Shown: positions 12,185 through 23,060 of the stretch, piece by piece
Position numbering within the stretch: the first letter of the stretch is position 1
Layout: each line of letters starts with the position of its first letter
DNA from: Capra hircus
Lineage: Eukaryota; Chordata; Mammalia; Artiodactyla; Bovidae
Reading direction: 5' to 3'
NCBI RefSeq assembly: GCF_001704415.2
Contig: NC_030817.1
Location: 32,871,550-32,935,549, forward strand
Length of the DNA stretch: 64,000 bases
The notes under the pieces: generated by a model
Database searches by the model: none
What the model was told of the DNA's origin: nothing
The model's input: the letters and a program-made list of their open reading frames with translations, nothing else
Program-made: the position numbers and the translations under genes

Positions 12185-13036
12185 TCTGGTATGATGTTGA
12201 AAAGGGATGGTGGGAGGACATTGGCCTTGTTGCTGCTCTTAATGGAAAAGCTTCTAGTTTCTCACCATTAAGTATGATATTAGCTGTAGATGTTACCAAG
12301 CTGAGAGTTCCCCTCTATTCCTAGTTTGCTAATTTTATAAAAAATGAGTGCTGGATTTTGTCAAATATGTTTTCTGTATCTATTGATATGATCATGTGAT
12401 TTTTCTTCATTAGCTTGTTGATGTTATAGATTAATGGATTTCCAAATGTTAAGCCAAACTTGCATACCTGGAATAAATTCTTTGCATAAATTTTTGGTTT
12501 TGATTTGCTAATATTTTGTTGAGAACTTTTGCGTTTGTGTTCATGAGAGATACTGGTCTGTAGTTTTAAGGACTATCTGGTTTTGGTTTTAGAATAATGC
12601 TGACCTCATATAAAGAGTTAGGAAGTTTCCTTCTGCATCTTATCTTCTGGAAGAGATTATATAGAATTGGCCTAAATTCTTCCTTAAATGTTTTAATTTA
12701 TCAGTGAACCTATCTGGGGCCTGCTTTGCTGCTGTTCTGGAAGGTTTTTAATTATTGATTCAGTTTCTTTAATAGATACAGGCCTATTCAGTTTTTTTCT
12801 TCTTGTATAAGTTTTTGCTGATGTATTTTTCAAGGAGTTACTCCATTTAACCTAGGTTACCAAATATGTGGACATGTGGTTGTTCACAGTCTTTCCTGAT
12901 TATCCTTCTAATATCCTTGGGATCTGTAGTAATGTCCCACTTTTATTTTGGATCTTACAAATTTGTATTTTCTCCTCTTTCAGTTAGCTTGGCTAGAGGC
13001 TTATCAATTCTATTGATCTTTTCAAAGAACTATCTC
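12185..13036 (-). mobile_element. L1 LINE fragment, antisense, ORF2 RT region
   Basis: Read in reverse, it resembles the central part of L1 ORF2. It stops abruptly in the middle of a recognisable L1 segment ('ttttcaaagaact') at a T-run, where the next L1 begins. This suggests that a later insertion interrupted it. Confidence 0.75.
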
Positions 13037-14085
13037 TTTTTTTTTTTAACTGAAGCATAATTGACCTGTAATACTGTATTAATTCCAGGTGCATAACATA
13101 GTGATTCAGTAGTTCTCTACATTACAAAATGTTTACAATGGTATGTCTAGTTATCTGTCATCAGCCAAAGATATTACAGTATTACTGACTGTATTCCACA
13201 TGTTGTACATTTCATCCTCACAACTCATTTATATTGTAACTGGAAGTCTGTACCTGTTGCTCTCCACCTATTGCATTCAACCCACCACTCCCTCCCTTAT
13301 GGCAGTCACTATTCCTTCTCTGTATCTGTTTCTATTGCTTTCCTTTTTTCATTTGCTGTTTTTTAGATTCCACATGTAAGTTAAAATCATGTGTCATTTT
13401 TCTTTCTGACTTATTTCACTTAGCATAATGACCTCTAGGACCATTCATGCTGTCACATTGAAATCACAAGAGATTTTTCTTTTTATGGCTAGCATTCCAC
13501 TGTGTATAATATACCACATCTTTGTCTGTTCACCTGTTGCTGGACATTTGGGTAGTTTCCATATGTTGCCCCCTGTAAGTAGCGCTGCAACGAACATAGG
13601 AAGGCATGCATCTTTTCTAATTAATGGTTTTGTTTTCTCTGGAGAAAAATACCCAAAGTGGAATTGCTAGATCTTTTTGTAGTTCTGCTTTTGAGGAATC
13701 TCCATACTATTTTCCATAGTGCTTGAGCCAGTTTTTACCACCAACAGTGCACAGCAGTTTTCTCCACATCCTCACCAACACTTGTTATTTCTTATCTTTT
13801 TGTAATGGCCATGCTGACACGTGTGAGGTGTTCTCTCATTGTGATTCTGAGTTGCATTCCCCTGATGTTGAGTAATGGGGGCTTGTTTATGCTGAGCATC
13901 TTTTCACATGTCTTGGTCATATGTATCAATATATCTTTGGAAAAATGTCTATTCAGATTCTTGGTGGGATTGTCAGTCCTTTTGGTGTTGAGTTAATGAG
14001 TTCTTTGTATATGTGGGATATTAACCCCTTGTCTTATATATCATTTGCCAATAAATACCTCTTCCCATTCGAAAAAAAAAAAAAA
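13037..14085 (-). mobile_element. L1 LINE 3' part, antisense, bounded by a T-run and an A-run
   Basis: An 11-T tract (13037-13047) is followed by an L1 3' UTR in reverse and then by the antisense ORF2 3' part (for example 'ttatttcacttagcataatg' and 'tccactgtgtataatatacca'). A T-run at the left is expected for a minus-strand insertion. A 14-A run at 14072-14085 closes the right side, which is not expected and may mark a second event or recombination. Confidence 0.8.
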
Positions 14086-14766
14086 GGAGAAAACGTCAGT
14101 TAGAAATGAACTTGATATTTTGAAGGTGTTTTTCTCCCTCATCCCCCAGACCTCCCCCCAAATAATGGAAAATGCATTTAGCAAAGAAAAATATTCTCTG
14201 TTCCTTTAACAATGATGTGAGGGATATGTTTGTGTTCTTTTTTGCATTTTTAAATAAGAATAAAAAACTATTACTGTCATTATGTTAATACTGTTGACCC
14301 TGTTACTGTATTTCATACAATAAAATATTAATTGTATCAAATTAACTTAGTACATGAAATATAAGTAAGTTACCAAGTGAACTTAACACATGAAATATAA
14401 GCAGAAAGATAGGTATTTACATTTTCTTCTCTTATTTTCCTTAGTGAGAAGCTGGATGGAAAAGCTAAAAGACAAGGTAAGAGAAATACTTTCTCCTTTG
14501 GATTTATTTTAGAGGGCATAGCTTTGTCAAATAAAAGATCTTCAGAATAATGGAGCTTTATATCATTATTCTGATTCTGATAACCTGTGCAAGGATCCAG
14601 GACCAGTTCCAGGTACCCAGCAAGAAAGAAGACCTTCCCTTTAAGAAGGAATGCCTTATTTTTTGGAGTGCCATTCATTCTTCTGGAATGTAATTCCTGA
14701 TATGTACAATTGATAGCATCCTTGACATATCAAGGTGGAGTTCCTTTTAGGGAATTTCAGGAGTGT
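14086..14766. other. Unassigned A/T-rich sequence
   Basis: No gene is seen. The minus-strand 102-codon frame at 14370-14678 has no recognised domain. Confidence 0.35.
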
Positions 14767-14776
14767 AATCCCATTC

Positions 14777-14984
14777 AGGATTTCTCTGGTGGCTCAGACG
14801 ATAAAGCGTCTGTCTACAATGCAGGAGACCTGGGTTCGATCCCTGGGTCGGGAAGATCTGCTGGAGAAGGAAATGGCAATCCACTCCAGTACCTTGCCTG
14901 GAAAATCCCATGGACAGAGGAGCCTGATAGGTTACGGTCCATTGGATCGCAAAGAGTCAGACATGACTGAGCAACTTCACTTTC
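14777..14984 (+). mobile_element. Bov-tA SINE with target-site duplication
   Basis: A tRNA-derived head (A box GTGGCTCAGACG, B box GGTTCGATCCC) is fused to the BovA body. AATCCCATTC at 14767-14776 and 14985-14994 flanks it as a 10-bp direct repeat. Confidence 0.93.
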
Positions 14985-14994
14985 AATCCCATTC

Positions 14995-16494
14995 TAGTGG
15001 GCATTTTATGTCCCAGTACAAAGATCTTTTAAGTCTGATCTTCCTGTATGAAGAAGAAGTACTTTGGATTTTGGAAGGCATTGATTTTCATGACCCAAGG
15101 ACAAAAATTGACGGACCTGACTTAAGAATAAAACTTTGTGATGGAAAGAACGTCCTTCACCCATAGTGGAAGGTGAGATTAAAAATACCTGAACACCTGA
15201 GCACTCTCTTTAGGCCCACTTTTATGTGGTCTATCATAGTGCTGCTGCTTACTGAGTGACAATGAGCTGACCTATGTAGAAAGGCCAACTATAGAAAAAT
15301 ATTTTCCACTCTTGTATTCATTCTGTCATCAACATCTGTGATTGACAATATTAACTTCCTTCCAGATTCATGTTTTTCATTTTCTTTTCAACACTCTCTA
15401 AGGTTTCATTTTTAGTGCCTTGTAATTTCAAACTGGAATTACTCATAAAAATATTGGTGGGATTTTGAACTCCTTGATGTAGCCTCTGTCAGATCCAATT
15501 ACTACAGCCCAGCTCAAATTTCGCTGGGGGTATAGTTAAATGGAAATCATTTCAACTGCCAGATAGGAGTTACTTCCAATTCACCTGTCTCAGAATATAC
15601 ATCTGTGGATAGTATTCCATATCTTTTTTATTATTTGAGGTCAGTTTCTCTCATATTTGAATGATTAGTATTTATTTTGCTACAGTTTAATGTTAAAGGA
15701 TGAGAGAAAACATTCACTAGTAGTTAAAATTGTATGATTATATTAATTCTTATCAGTATTACTTTTCTGCTTCTCAGTAAAATTTAGACTATATAATTTT
15801 TGCAAATGAGATTATTTTATGTTCATACATATTTAAAGTGATATAGAAGAATTTTAAACCTGTTGACATGAGCAGAAGCCATTTTCGCATCTGTAATGGG
15901 TCCAGTTGTCTGAGGGAGGTATAATCAGAGGACTGAGCAAGATCTGGGGTGGGAGAAGCTAAAAAATTCAGAATTGACTATATTTACATTGGTAGTGCTT
16001 CTTTCTATTTTTCAGAGGAAAATATAATGCAATGAAAAGTAAACAGGCTTTGGTAGTTTAATCTAGGAATCCATATGTCATTGCTTTTATAGAAAATGTC
16101 CTTCTGAATTACCAAAGTGGACAAAAAGTAGACTTAAGAAAATAAATTTGGCACATAGCCTGTTTTGGAATTGAATGTTGCAGTTTCTTACCTGTATGTG
16201 TGTGTGTGTGTATATATATATATATAGCTTCGCCACTTTGCTTAGAAATCTGGGTAGCTTTAGAGAAAGGCTGTATTTTCTCTTCTGTGAACCCTTCCTT
16301 CTTATCTTTTCTCAAAGGCTTAGCACCCTCTCCCTGCTCTGTTTCACCAAGAGAGATAATTTTGTGAATGGTTTTAGTTTTCTGAACTGAAGTTTTTCCA
16401 GCCCTTTCTTCACTTTATTCCATAGCATTTTTTCAGTTATGTCTTAGTTTTAAAAAATTGGAAGAAAAATAGCTGAAACTCCCACCAGGTTTAT
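14995..16494. other. Unassigned intronic sequence
   Basis: The 143-codon frame 14735-15166 runs through the Bov-tA SINE and then through about 170 bp of unknown sequence. It has no recognised domain and is judged a chance frame. A (TG)n(TA)n microsatellite lies at 16194-16226. Confidence 0.4.
16194..16226. repeat. (TG)n(TA)n microsatellite
   Basis: About eight TG units are followed by about nine TA units. Confidence 0.9.
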
Positions 16495-17160
16495 TTGTTT
16501 TATGCTTTGTCTTTATTTTTATTTAACTATTTTTTAAATTGAAGTAGAGTTCATTTATAATGTATTATTTTCAGGTATATAGCAACGTGATTCAGTTATA
16601 CATATATACACTTTTCAGATTATTTTATTGTAAGTTATTGCAAGATATTGAATATAGGTCTCTGAATACAGTAGGTCCTTGCTAGTTACCTATTTTATAT
16701 ATAGTAGTGTTTATATGTTTAACTTTATATTGGGGTGTGATTGATTTGCAATGTTGTGTTAGTTTCAGGTATATAGCAAGGTGATTCAGTTATACATATA
16801 TGTATATCTATTGTTTTTCAGATTCTTTTCCCATATAGGTTATTACAGAATATTGAGTAGAGTTCCATGTACTATACAGTAGGTTCTTGTTGATCATCTA
16901 TTTTATATATAGTAGTGTATGTATGTTAATCCCAAAGTCCTAATTCCTCCCTCCCTCTATCCCCCCCACACTAACTCCTTTGGTAACTATAAGTTTCTTT
17001 TATATGTCTGTGAGTCTGTTCCTATTTTGTAAATAAGTTCATTTGTATCATTTTTAGATTCCATGTATAAATGATATCATGTGATGTTTGTTTTTCTCTG
17101 ATTTACGTCTCTTAATATGATAATCTCTAGGTCCATCAACGTTGTATTTGTCTCTTTCTT
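16495..17160 (-). mobile_element. L1 LINE 3' end, antisense, terminal part present twice
   Basis: Two successive versions of the L1 3' terminal sequence occur, about 16530-16720 and about 16724-16925. They share CAGGTATATAGCAA (starting 16572 and 16766, 194 bp apart), 'gattcagttatacatatat' and TTTTATATATAGTAGTGT. Only the second continues into the further L1 sequence ('ttccatgtataaatgatatcat'). Confidence 0.85.
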
Positions 17161-17238
17161 GGAGGGATTCAGTTTAACCAGTCCCCTCACTCTGGGAGTA
17201 AAATATTATACACTTACTTGATACATTATATGTATCTT

Positions 17239-17443
17239 GGGCTTCCCTGGTGGCTCAGACAGTAAAGAATCTGCCTACAATGCAGGAAACCTGAGTTCAA
17301 TCCCTGGGTTGAGAAGTTCCCTTGGAGGAGGACATGGCAACCCACTCCAGTATTCTTGCCTGGGGAATTCCATGAACAGAGGAGCCTGGCGGGCTACAGT
17401 CTATGGGGTCGCAAAGAGTCAAACATGACTGAGCGACTAACAC
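17239..17443 (+). mobile_element. Bov-tA SINE
   Basis: The full unit runs from GGGCTTCCCTGGTGGCTCAG to GAGCGACTAACAC. It is slightly diverged in the tRNA-like B box (GTTCAATCC). A 13-C run lies shortly downstream (17463-17475). Confidence 0.92.
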
Positions 17444-17788
17444 AGATATACTTATTTCCGCTCCCCCCCCCCCCCGCCGTCTCCCTCTTTCTCTTCTTCT
17501 GGCTAGCTAGCTATCATCTATAAAAGTCTTGTTAGTCATTACCTTCAGAAACTATTTGAGAGTGAAACTATTGCTGTTTTGATGAAAGTCACAGAATCCT
17601 GGAGAATTGAAAACTAAACTACATATTTAACTAGCTCTTCAGTCAACCAATAGTATCTATTCAGTTTTGCTTCATTTAATTGTTCCTGATATTGGTTTCC
17701 CTGTTAGTTGGACTCTAGAAGGTGGTAGGTGTTCTCAAAAGTTCTGAATTATTCCTTTTGTTGTGATTGTTTAGTTTTCCTATATTAA

Positions 17789-17860
17789 AGTGAAGTTGCT
17801 CAGTCATATCCGACTGTTTGCGACCCCATGGACTATAGCCTATCAGGCTCCTCCGTCCAT
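17789..17860 (-). mobile_element. BovA-type SINE fragment (reverse)
   Basis: This is the reverse of the BovA 3' half ('gttgctcagtcatatccgact' to 'ggctcctccgtcca'), broken off abruptly. Confidence 0.8.
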
Positions 17861-18127
17861 CAGATCTGAATGACAGACAACCTCCGATGGCAATGGCTTA
17901 GCCAAGAGAGAAATTTGTTTTTCTCTCATTTATAAGTCTGGAGGGAGCAGTCTGGGTCAGTGAGGAACAACACTATGAAGGCACAGGCTCCTTTTATTTG
18001 ATGTTCCGTCATTTGTGACCTTTATTCTCACGATCATCTCACGGTTCTGGATTGCATTAGGTCCATATTCTAGTCAGAAGGAAGGAGGAAAAAGGGAGGC
18101 TGCGACATCCCTCCCCTCTTAAGAAGG
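17861..18127. repeat. Probable old interspersed repeat, family unresolved
   Basis: It has the texture of a common mammalian repeat ('gaaatttgtttttctctcatttataagtctgg', 'aaggcacaggctcctttt'). It lies between two BovA pieces of opposite orientation. Confidence 0.3.
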
Positions 18128-18302
18128 AAGAGAAGAAAATGACAACCCACTCCAGTATTCTTGCCTGGAAGATTCCATGAACAGAGGAGCCTGGTGGACT
18201 ACTGTCCACTGAGGCACAAAGAGTCAGACGTAACTAAGCAACTGAGCGTGCGTGTGCACGCGCGCACACACACACATGCGTGCACACACACACACACACA
18301 CT
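18128..18302 (+). mobile_element. BovA-type SINE fragment followed by a (CA)n microsatellite
   Basis: The BovA body (ACCCACTCCAGTATTCTTGC to 'taactaagcaactgag') is followed from about 18250 by a CG/CA-rich dinucleotide tract that probably grew from the SINE tail. Confidence 0.82.
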
Positions 18303-18314
18303 TCACAGCAGCGA

Positions 18315-18487
18315 TTCTCATATATAGTCTGGACCAGTGGCATTGTGTCATCTGTTAGAAATGCAAAGTCCTAGGACCCTAACTAGACCTACTGAACCAG
18401 AAACTCTGGGAAGGGGGTCAAGCAATCTGTGTTTTAACAAGTCTTCCAGGTGATTCTGATGCATGCTCAAGTTTGAGAAACACTGTT
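18315..18487. mobile_element. MER3/MER5-like hAT non-autonomous DNA transposon
   Basis: It contains the landmarks 'tctgttagaaatgcaaagtcct', 'ctactgaaccagaaactctggg', CCAGGTGATTCTGATGC and the end 'tttgagaaacactg'. The family name is from memory. Confidence 0.6.
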
Positions 18488-18689
18488 AAACAAACCTCAT
18501 AAAGATACTTATGAATTCAGTAGACTTTAGGCAGAAAACTTTACTTTTTCTTACATTTTCTTGAAAACCAGTGTTTCTGAACAAAAACATTAGCCCAAGA
18601 AAGGATGACTTTCTCATAAATACAAAAAAAACCAAAACCAAACCAAAAAAGCCAACTATATGCAGTAGCTTTTATCTTCTAATCCATTT

Positions 18690-19050
18690 TTTAATTTTTA
18701 AACTGTTTTTTTGGAATTAACTTCAAATTTACGGAAGAGATACAAGAGTAAGAATGGTGCAGAGAGCGCCCCTGTTCTTTTATCCAGATGCACTTGGTCT
18801 TCCCAAGCTGCTCCATTTGTTTTCTCTTTTACTGGCTGTCTCCCTACCTTGGCCCATTTTTTCTGAGCCATTTGAGGGAAAGTTGCATACATCATGATCC
18901 TTTTACACCAAATCTTGATACTTCAGGGCGTATTTCCTATGGTTAAGAATATCCTATTAGCAAACCATAGTATAGTTATCAACTTGAGTACATTTAACAT
19001 TGATATCATACTATTTATCTGTTCTGGCATCTGGACTTCAGTCTTAGTTA
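18690..19050 (-). repeat. Degenerate old L1M-like 3' fragment
   Basis: The T-rich start and phrases such as 'ttaacttcaaatttacgg' and 'gttgcatacatcatgatccttttacacc' resemble old L1 3' ends in reverse. It is strongly diverged. Confidence 0.4.
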
Positions 19051-19143
19051 ACAGACCCAAAATGGCCTTCATAAAGTCATTCTTCTCCTTGAATATAGAA
19101 TCTTGTCTAGGTCATATAACACATTTAGTTGTCAGGATGCTTC

Positions 19144-19443
19144 CAGTCACTCAGTCGTATCCGACTCTTTGCAACCCCATGGACTGCAGCATGCCAGGCT
19201 TCCCTGTCCATCACCAACTCCTGAAGCTTGCTCAAACTCATGTCCATTGAGTCGGTGATGCCATCCAACCATCTCATCCTCTGTTGTCACCTTCTCCTCC
19301 TGCCTTCAGTCTTTCCCAGCATCAGGATCTTTTCTAACAAATCAGTTCTTCACATCAGGTGGCCAAAGTATTGGAGCTTCAGCTTCAGCATCAGTCCTTC
19401 CAATGAATATTCAGGGTTGATTTCCTTTAGGATTGACTGATTT
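19144..19443 (-). mobile_element. BovB LINE 3' end (reverse, 5'-truncated)
   Basis: It spans 'agtcactcagtcgtatccgac' to 'cctttaggattgactga', the same 5'-truncation point (within a few bases) as the copy at 112-418. Confidence 0.9.
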
Positions 19444-19875
19444 GACAGTTTTCTTTAATGTGGGCCATTTGTATAGCCATTTTTTGTCTTTCCTGATGCT
19501 GATATTTTTAAAGAATATGGTACTTTAGAAAACAGAATGTTCAGTTTATTGGATGTTTCCTCGTGATTAGATTCAGCATTCTCAGTTGGAATATGCATGG
19601 ATTCGGTTCTGTCCTTCTCAGGGAGGTAGTCTGAAGGAACGGGCACGTGCAGTATTTCTGAACAGAGAAAAAGTGCTGAGCACAGTTTATAGCTTTATAT
19701 GCAGATGCATCTTATTTATTTTCATTTCTTCAGGAAACAAGTCATGGCAATTCTAAAAAAAGAGGTTATCTTCACTAAGTTTTGAATGAAGAATGGTTAA
19801 ATTACATTTGAAGAGGGTAGGTTTCTTTATTCCCTTCTTGTAAATTACTTGTAATTTCAAAGAACAGGCAAATCA

Positions 19876-19889
19876 CACACATGCATGTG

Positions 19890-19921
<32 letters not shown>
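19876..19921. repeat. (CA)n microsatellite
   Basis: An interrupted then pure CA tract of about 46 bp. Confidence 0.92.
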
Positions 19922-21926
19922 GGAGGGAATGAGGAGAGGAGAAAGAGATTAATTGAATTTTTGTAAAGTCTACATTATTTAAAGCTCTAGAAATGAGGAG
20001 CCTTAATGTGTAAATAAGAAATATGCAGAGTGACACATTTTGTTATATTCATGTTTTTGGTGTGGAGTTGAGTTACATAATGTTAAGAGACCCACAGGTT
20101 GATCAAGTTGAGCTTCCAAAAAGTTCAAGTATCATCCTTTGAATGTAGAGCTCTGTATTAATAAGGTCTAATCTACTGGGCTTAAAATTGATCATACATC
20201 AACATGTATGTGTATTTCCATCACTGAGAATGGTGATGTAAAATGAAACTCATAGTTCTGGTGAGAACACCCAGATTTTGCTATTGTCCAGTGTTTGCCC
20301 ACATGGAAAATTACATACTTTTGTAAGCCTTCTGTAGATCTAGAAGAACTTTAGAAAAAGTTTAGGTTTTGGCAAAGCATATTAATTTGTTGAAAAATGA
20401 CTGGGCTTTGTTTCTTTGGGGAAAACAGTATGCTGAGGAATGATGCTATGTTCTCAAATTAATGAAAAAAATTCCACATTGTGCTCTAACTCAAGACTCT
20501 GGAAAACAGAACGAGTGAATGAGCTGGCTGTGTACAGAGGACGCTGCAGTTTTGTAAGGTCTTGTCTATTCCTTTGATTTACTTCTAGAAATGTTGGGAA
20601 AGCATCACAGCCCGCTTACTTAAGCATTTTTTAGAAAACTTTTATTTTTTGTTCTCTGTTTTGGGCTCATTCTGAAAGATACTGTGCTGTATTACAAGTT
20701 TTAGAAATAGTTACATAAGTGAACAAACTCATAGTTTTTCTCCTGTAAAATAATGTCTGTCTAAAGTACTCATTATAGTATTTTTTAAATTGTTAATTGT
20801 GTATGTTTTTTTTTTTTTTTCCTGGGTAGGCTTCTAGAAGGGGTCATCCTGGAAGATAAACCAGTGTCGTGTTTCTCCATGAAGGGCTATGGTTATTCAT
20901 ACACCTGTATCTCTCAGGTGTCTTACTGGCCAGGATGCAGAAATGAACCTTCCTTAGGGTGATGGCCTTGCCCTGAATTTGGATTGGTTCTGCACTTCTT
21001 ACTCAAGTCCAGGGATGTGTGGAGATCACGCTGGTCTCTTAGGACCAAAGTATCCATAATAACACCTTGGAGATGTTGGATTTCAAATCGCCATGGGTTT
21101 GAAATCTTCAAGCCCTTTTGGAAGTACCAGCACTGTTAGCAGTGATATGTCTGGCTTCTGTAACTTTCTTTCTTTGGAGCCTGGGACACTCAGAATTCCC
21201 TGCCAGCCCTCAACTTTGGTCTTGTTCACTAGGCAGATTTTTTCTTCTGTATAAATGAATCCATCTACATTATGTGCAACTCTGTCTCATCCTTGTCTTT
21301 TCTGCCTGGCCTCCAAAACCTAACACCCTTTTTTCCTCTGCAGGACCTTCTCTTCCCTGCTGTCTCTAGAAGCTCTCTCTTTTCACTCATGTAGAAGCAG
21401 ATTCCTCTTTCCTTTCCTACCGTGATGCAGCTAAGATTGTAAGAGGGGAACCACCAAAGTCAAGGCCCCCATCTGTCCCCCAAGAAACACAATATTCCAC
21501 TGAGCAATGCCCCCCCACCGTGTCTACCCCTGCCCCCTAGAGCTAGACTCAGGCTGCTATTTGCAATTTATGGCATTTTAATAGTCCTAGCTGTTTCAGA
21601 GGCTACTTCATCCATCTTTAATACAAATTATATTTCTATCACCAAAACCTGATGTTGACAAATGTGCATAACCAAGTGGCTGGAGGTGCCGCCAGGTCTG
21701 GCTGATTTATTGCAGTATTTATATGTATGTGAAATATCCAAAAATTGTCCTACCTCTCTCTCTCTTGCCTTCTCCCTAAAAGTAACTCTATTCCAGGTGC
21801 TACTTCAGAACAAAGCTGACAAGAGGATTCAGAGTGTCTAAGAATCCCACTGCCCTCCAGCAGAACTGGGAAACCCAGGGCAGTGGTCTGTTTAGCATCC
21901 TAATGCGTGTTTCCTTTCCCATGCAG
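19922..21926. other. Intron upstream of the transmembrane exon, no recognised feature
   Basis: It is mostly unique-looking sequence with a 15-T run near 20808-20822. It ends in the acceptor of the exon at 21927. An earlier exon of the same gene could hide here, but none could be supported. Confidence 0.4.
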
Positions 21927-22061
21927 GCAGGCTATATGTCTGGGATGTTGGTGCCCGTAGGGGTTGGGATAGCTGGAGCCTTGTTCATCTTGGGAGCACT
22001 CTACAGCATTAAGGTTATGAGTCGCCGAAGGAGAAACGGCTTCAAAAGGCATAAAAGAAAG
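21927..22061 (+). CDS. ARMH4: Penultimate coding exon: transmembrane segment of a single-pass membrane protein (ARMH4-like)
   Basis: This is a 45-codon internal exon in phase 0 at both ends. It follows a pyrimidine-rich tract ending in ATGCAG and is followed by a GTATGG donor. The product begins AGYMSGM, continues as about 23 hydrophobic Gly/Ala/Leu/Ile/Val-rich residues (about residues 9-31 of the exon) and ends with a strongly basic stretch, RRRRNGFKRHKRK. That is a typical stop-transfer arrangement, so the C-terminal tail should be cytoplasmic and the unseen N-terminal part outside or luminal. The next exon continues in frame with an acidic end. The combined C-terminus resembles ARMH4 (C14orf37), a single-pass protein linked to mTORC2 regulation, but I recognise it from memory only. 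Another type I membrane protein is possible. The frame is open upstream of the splice site, but that part is intron. Upstream exons were not found in this window. Confidence 0.72.
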
Positions 22062-22303
22062 GTATGGACTTCACAACAGCAAAACCTAATCACTTTCCCA
22101 ACTGTTCTTCGCTTTTCTAATTTGCTTAATAAGGCACATGGGGCTTAATGATGCATGAATGGTACTGACGTGCCCAGTGGTTCCGATGAGCTGCTGCAGC
22201 TGCAGCCTCGGCTTCATTTGTTCACGTGTCTTTTAAACGGGACCTGTTCCTCGGCTTTGCTCTGCAGCAGGAGTTTAATGCTTTTTCTGTTTTCTTTCCC
22301 CAG
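22062..22303 (+). other. Last intron of the membrane-protein gene (242 bp, GT-AG)
   Basis: It starts GTATGG and ends in a pyrimidine tract followed by CCCCAG. It is short and contains no recognised repeat, unlike the upstream intron, which is full of insertions. Confidence 0.65.
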
Positions 22304-22372
22304 CAGAGAGAATTCAACAGCATGCAAGATCGAGTCATGCTCTTAGCCGACAGTTCCGAAGATGAATTTTGA
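22304..22372 (+). CDS. ARMH4: Terminal coding exon: acidic cytoplasmic tail with stop (ARMH4-like)
   Basis: This exon has 22 codons plus TGA at 22370-22372. It is preceded by a long pyrimidine tract and CCCCAG, and it joins the exon ending at 22061 in phase 0. The tail starts QREFNSMQD and ends MLLADSSEDEF. It contains a Leu-Leu pair, and the two serines before an acidic run fit the casein kinase 2 consensus (inference). The acceptor is a tandem NAGNAG (CAGCAG at 22301-22306), so use of the second AG would remove the leading Gln without changing the frame. The basic stretch of the previous exon followed by this acidic end gives a cytoplasmic tail of about 35-38 residues. The gene identity is from memory, but the splice structure and stop are seen directly. 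Confidence 0.7.
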   Translation, partial: QREFNSMQDRVMLLADSSEDEF

Positions 22373-23060
22373 ACTGAACTGGAGTTTAATTGGGAGTGTC
22401 AACGTGATGTTATTATTTTTTATTTGAGGGCCAAAAAAACAAAAGAGAACAACATCCTGCCACATTGGGGCTGTCAGGCCATTGGTCTCACTGTCTGCTG
22501 GGTAGTAGATCTTTCTTGTACTGAGCAGAAAAGGCATGCTGTATATGAACTGTGATGCGCAGTATTTGTTTTTATCCTGTAGTGAATTTTCCACAGCCAT
22601 GGGCTACAGCTCGTAAATATGCAGCATACATGTTGTTCAGTAGAGTTGCTAGGTTAGATAGAGTAAATATTTTGTATTTTTCCACAGTGTCTTTCCCTTG
22701 GTTTGGATTACCTGTGCTAAAGTGTAACAGTTCTTGCTGCCAAGGCACACCTGACTCTGAAATAGAAATCTTAACAAAGAAGAACTTGTGATGATTGCTC
22801 AACCTACTTGAACCTTTGGCTTGTGGGCCACGGCACACACTACGTTCGCATCAAAACTAGCAGCAACTCGGAATGAAATCTTTTTCATCAAGATCTCTCA
22901 GTGCATTAGGATATATGTAGATTTGTACGTACCTTACATTATGTACTTGAGTCTCCTGGTTTTATTATTTTCCCCCTTCCTTTTTATTCTCATTCTTGGC
23001 AAAGAAAAAAATGCACTAGAAGTAATGCATTAAACTGACTCTCGGTCTACATGTAAGCTT
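22373..23060 (+). other. Probable 3' UTR of the membrane-protein gene
   Basis: The sequence after the TGA stop is free of recognisable repeats up to at least 23.4 kb, which contrasts with the surrounding DNA. It contains several A/T-rich stretches. An ATTAAA hexamer at 23029-23034 is the first plausible polyadenylation signal. A longer UTR could run to the AATAAA at 23698-23703 and would then include a CHR-type SINE. The true end cannot be decided from sequence alone. Confidence 0.5.
23029..23034 (+). promoter_or_regulatory. Candidate proximal polyadenylation signal (ATTAAA)
   Basis: It lies about 660 bp after the stop codon. ATTAAA is the commonest variant of the polyadenylation hexamer. 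The following 50 bases are T-rich in places, but no strong GU-rich element is obvious. Confidence 0.35.

Noticed and set aside
14777..14850. tRNA-like A and B boxes (also in every Bov-tA)
   Set aside because: These are the tRNA-derived heads of SINEs and not functional tRNA genes. The cloverleaf is not continued into the BovA body.
14735..15166. 143-codon + frame
   Set aside because: About half is translated Bov-tA SINE. The rest has no homologue I know.
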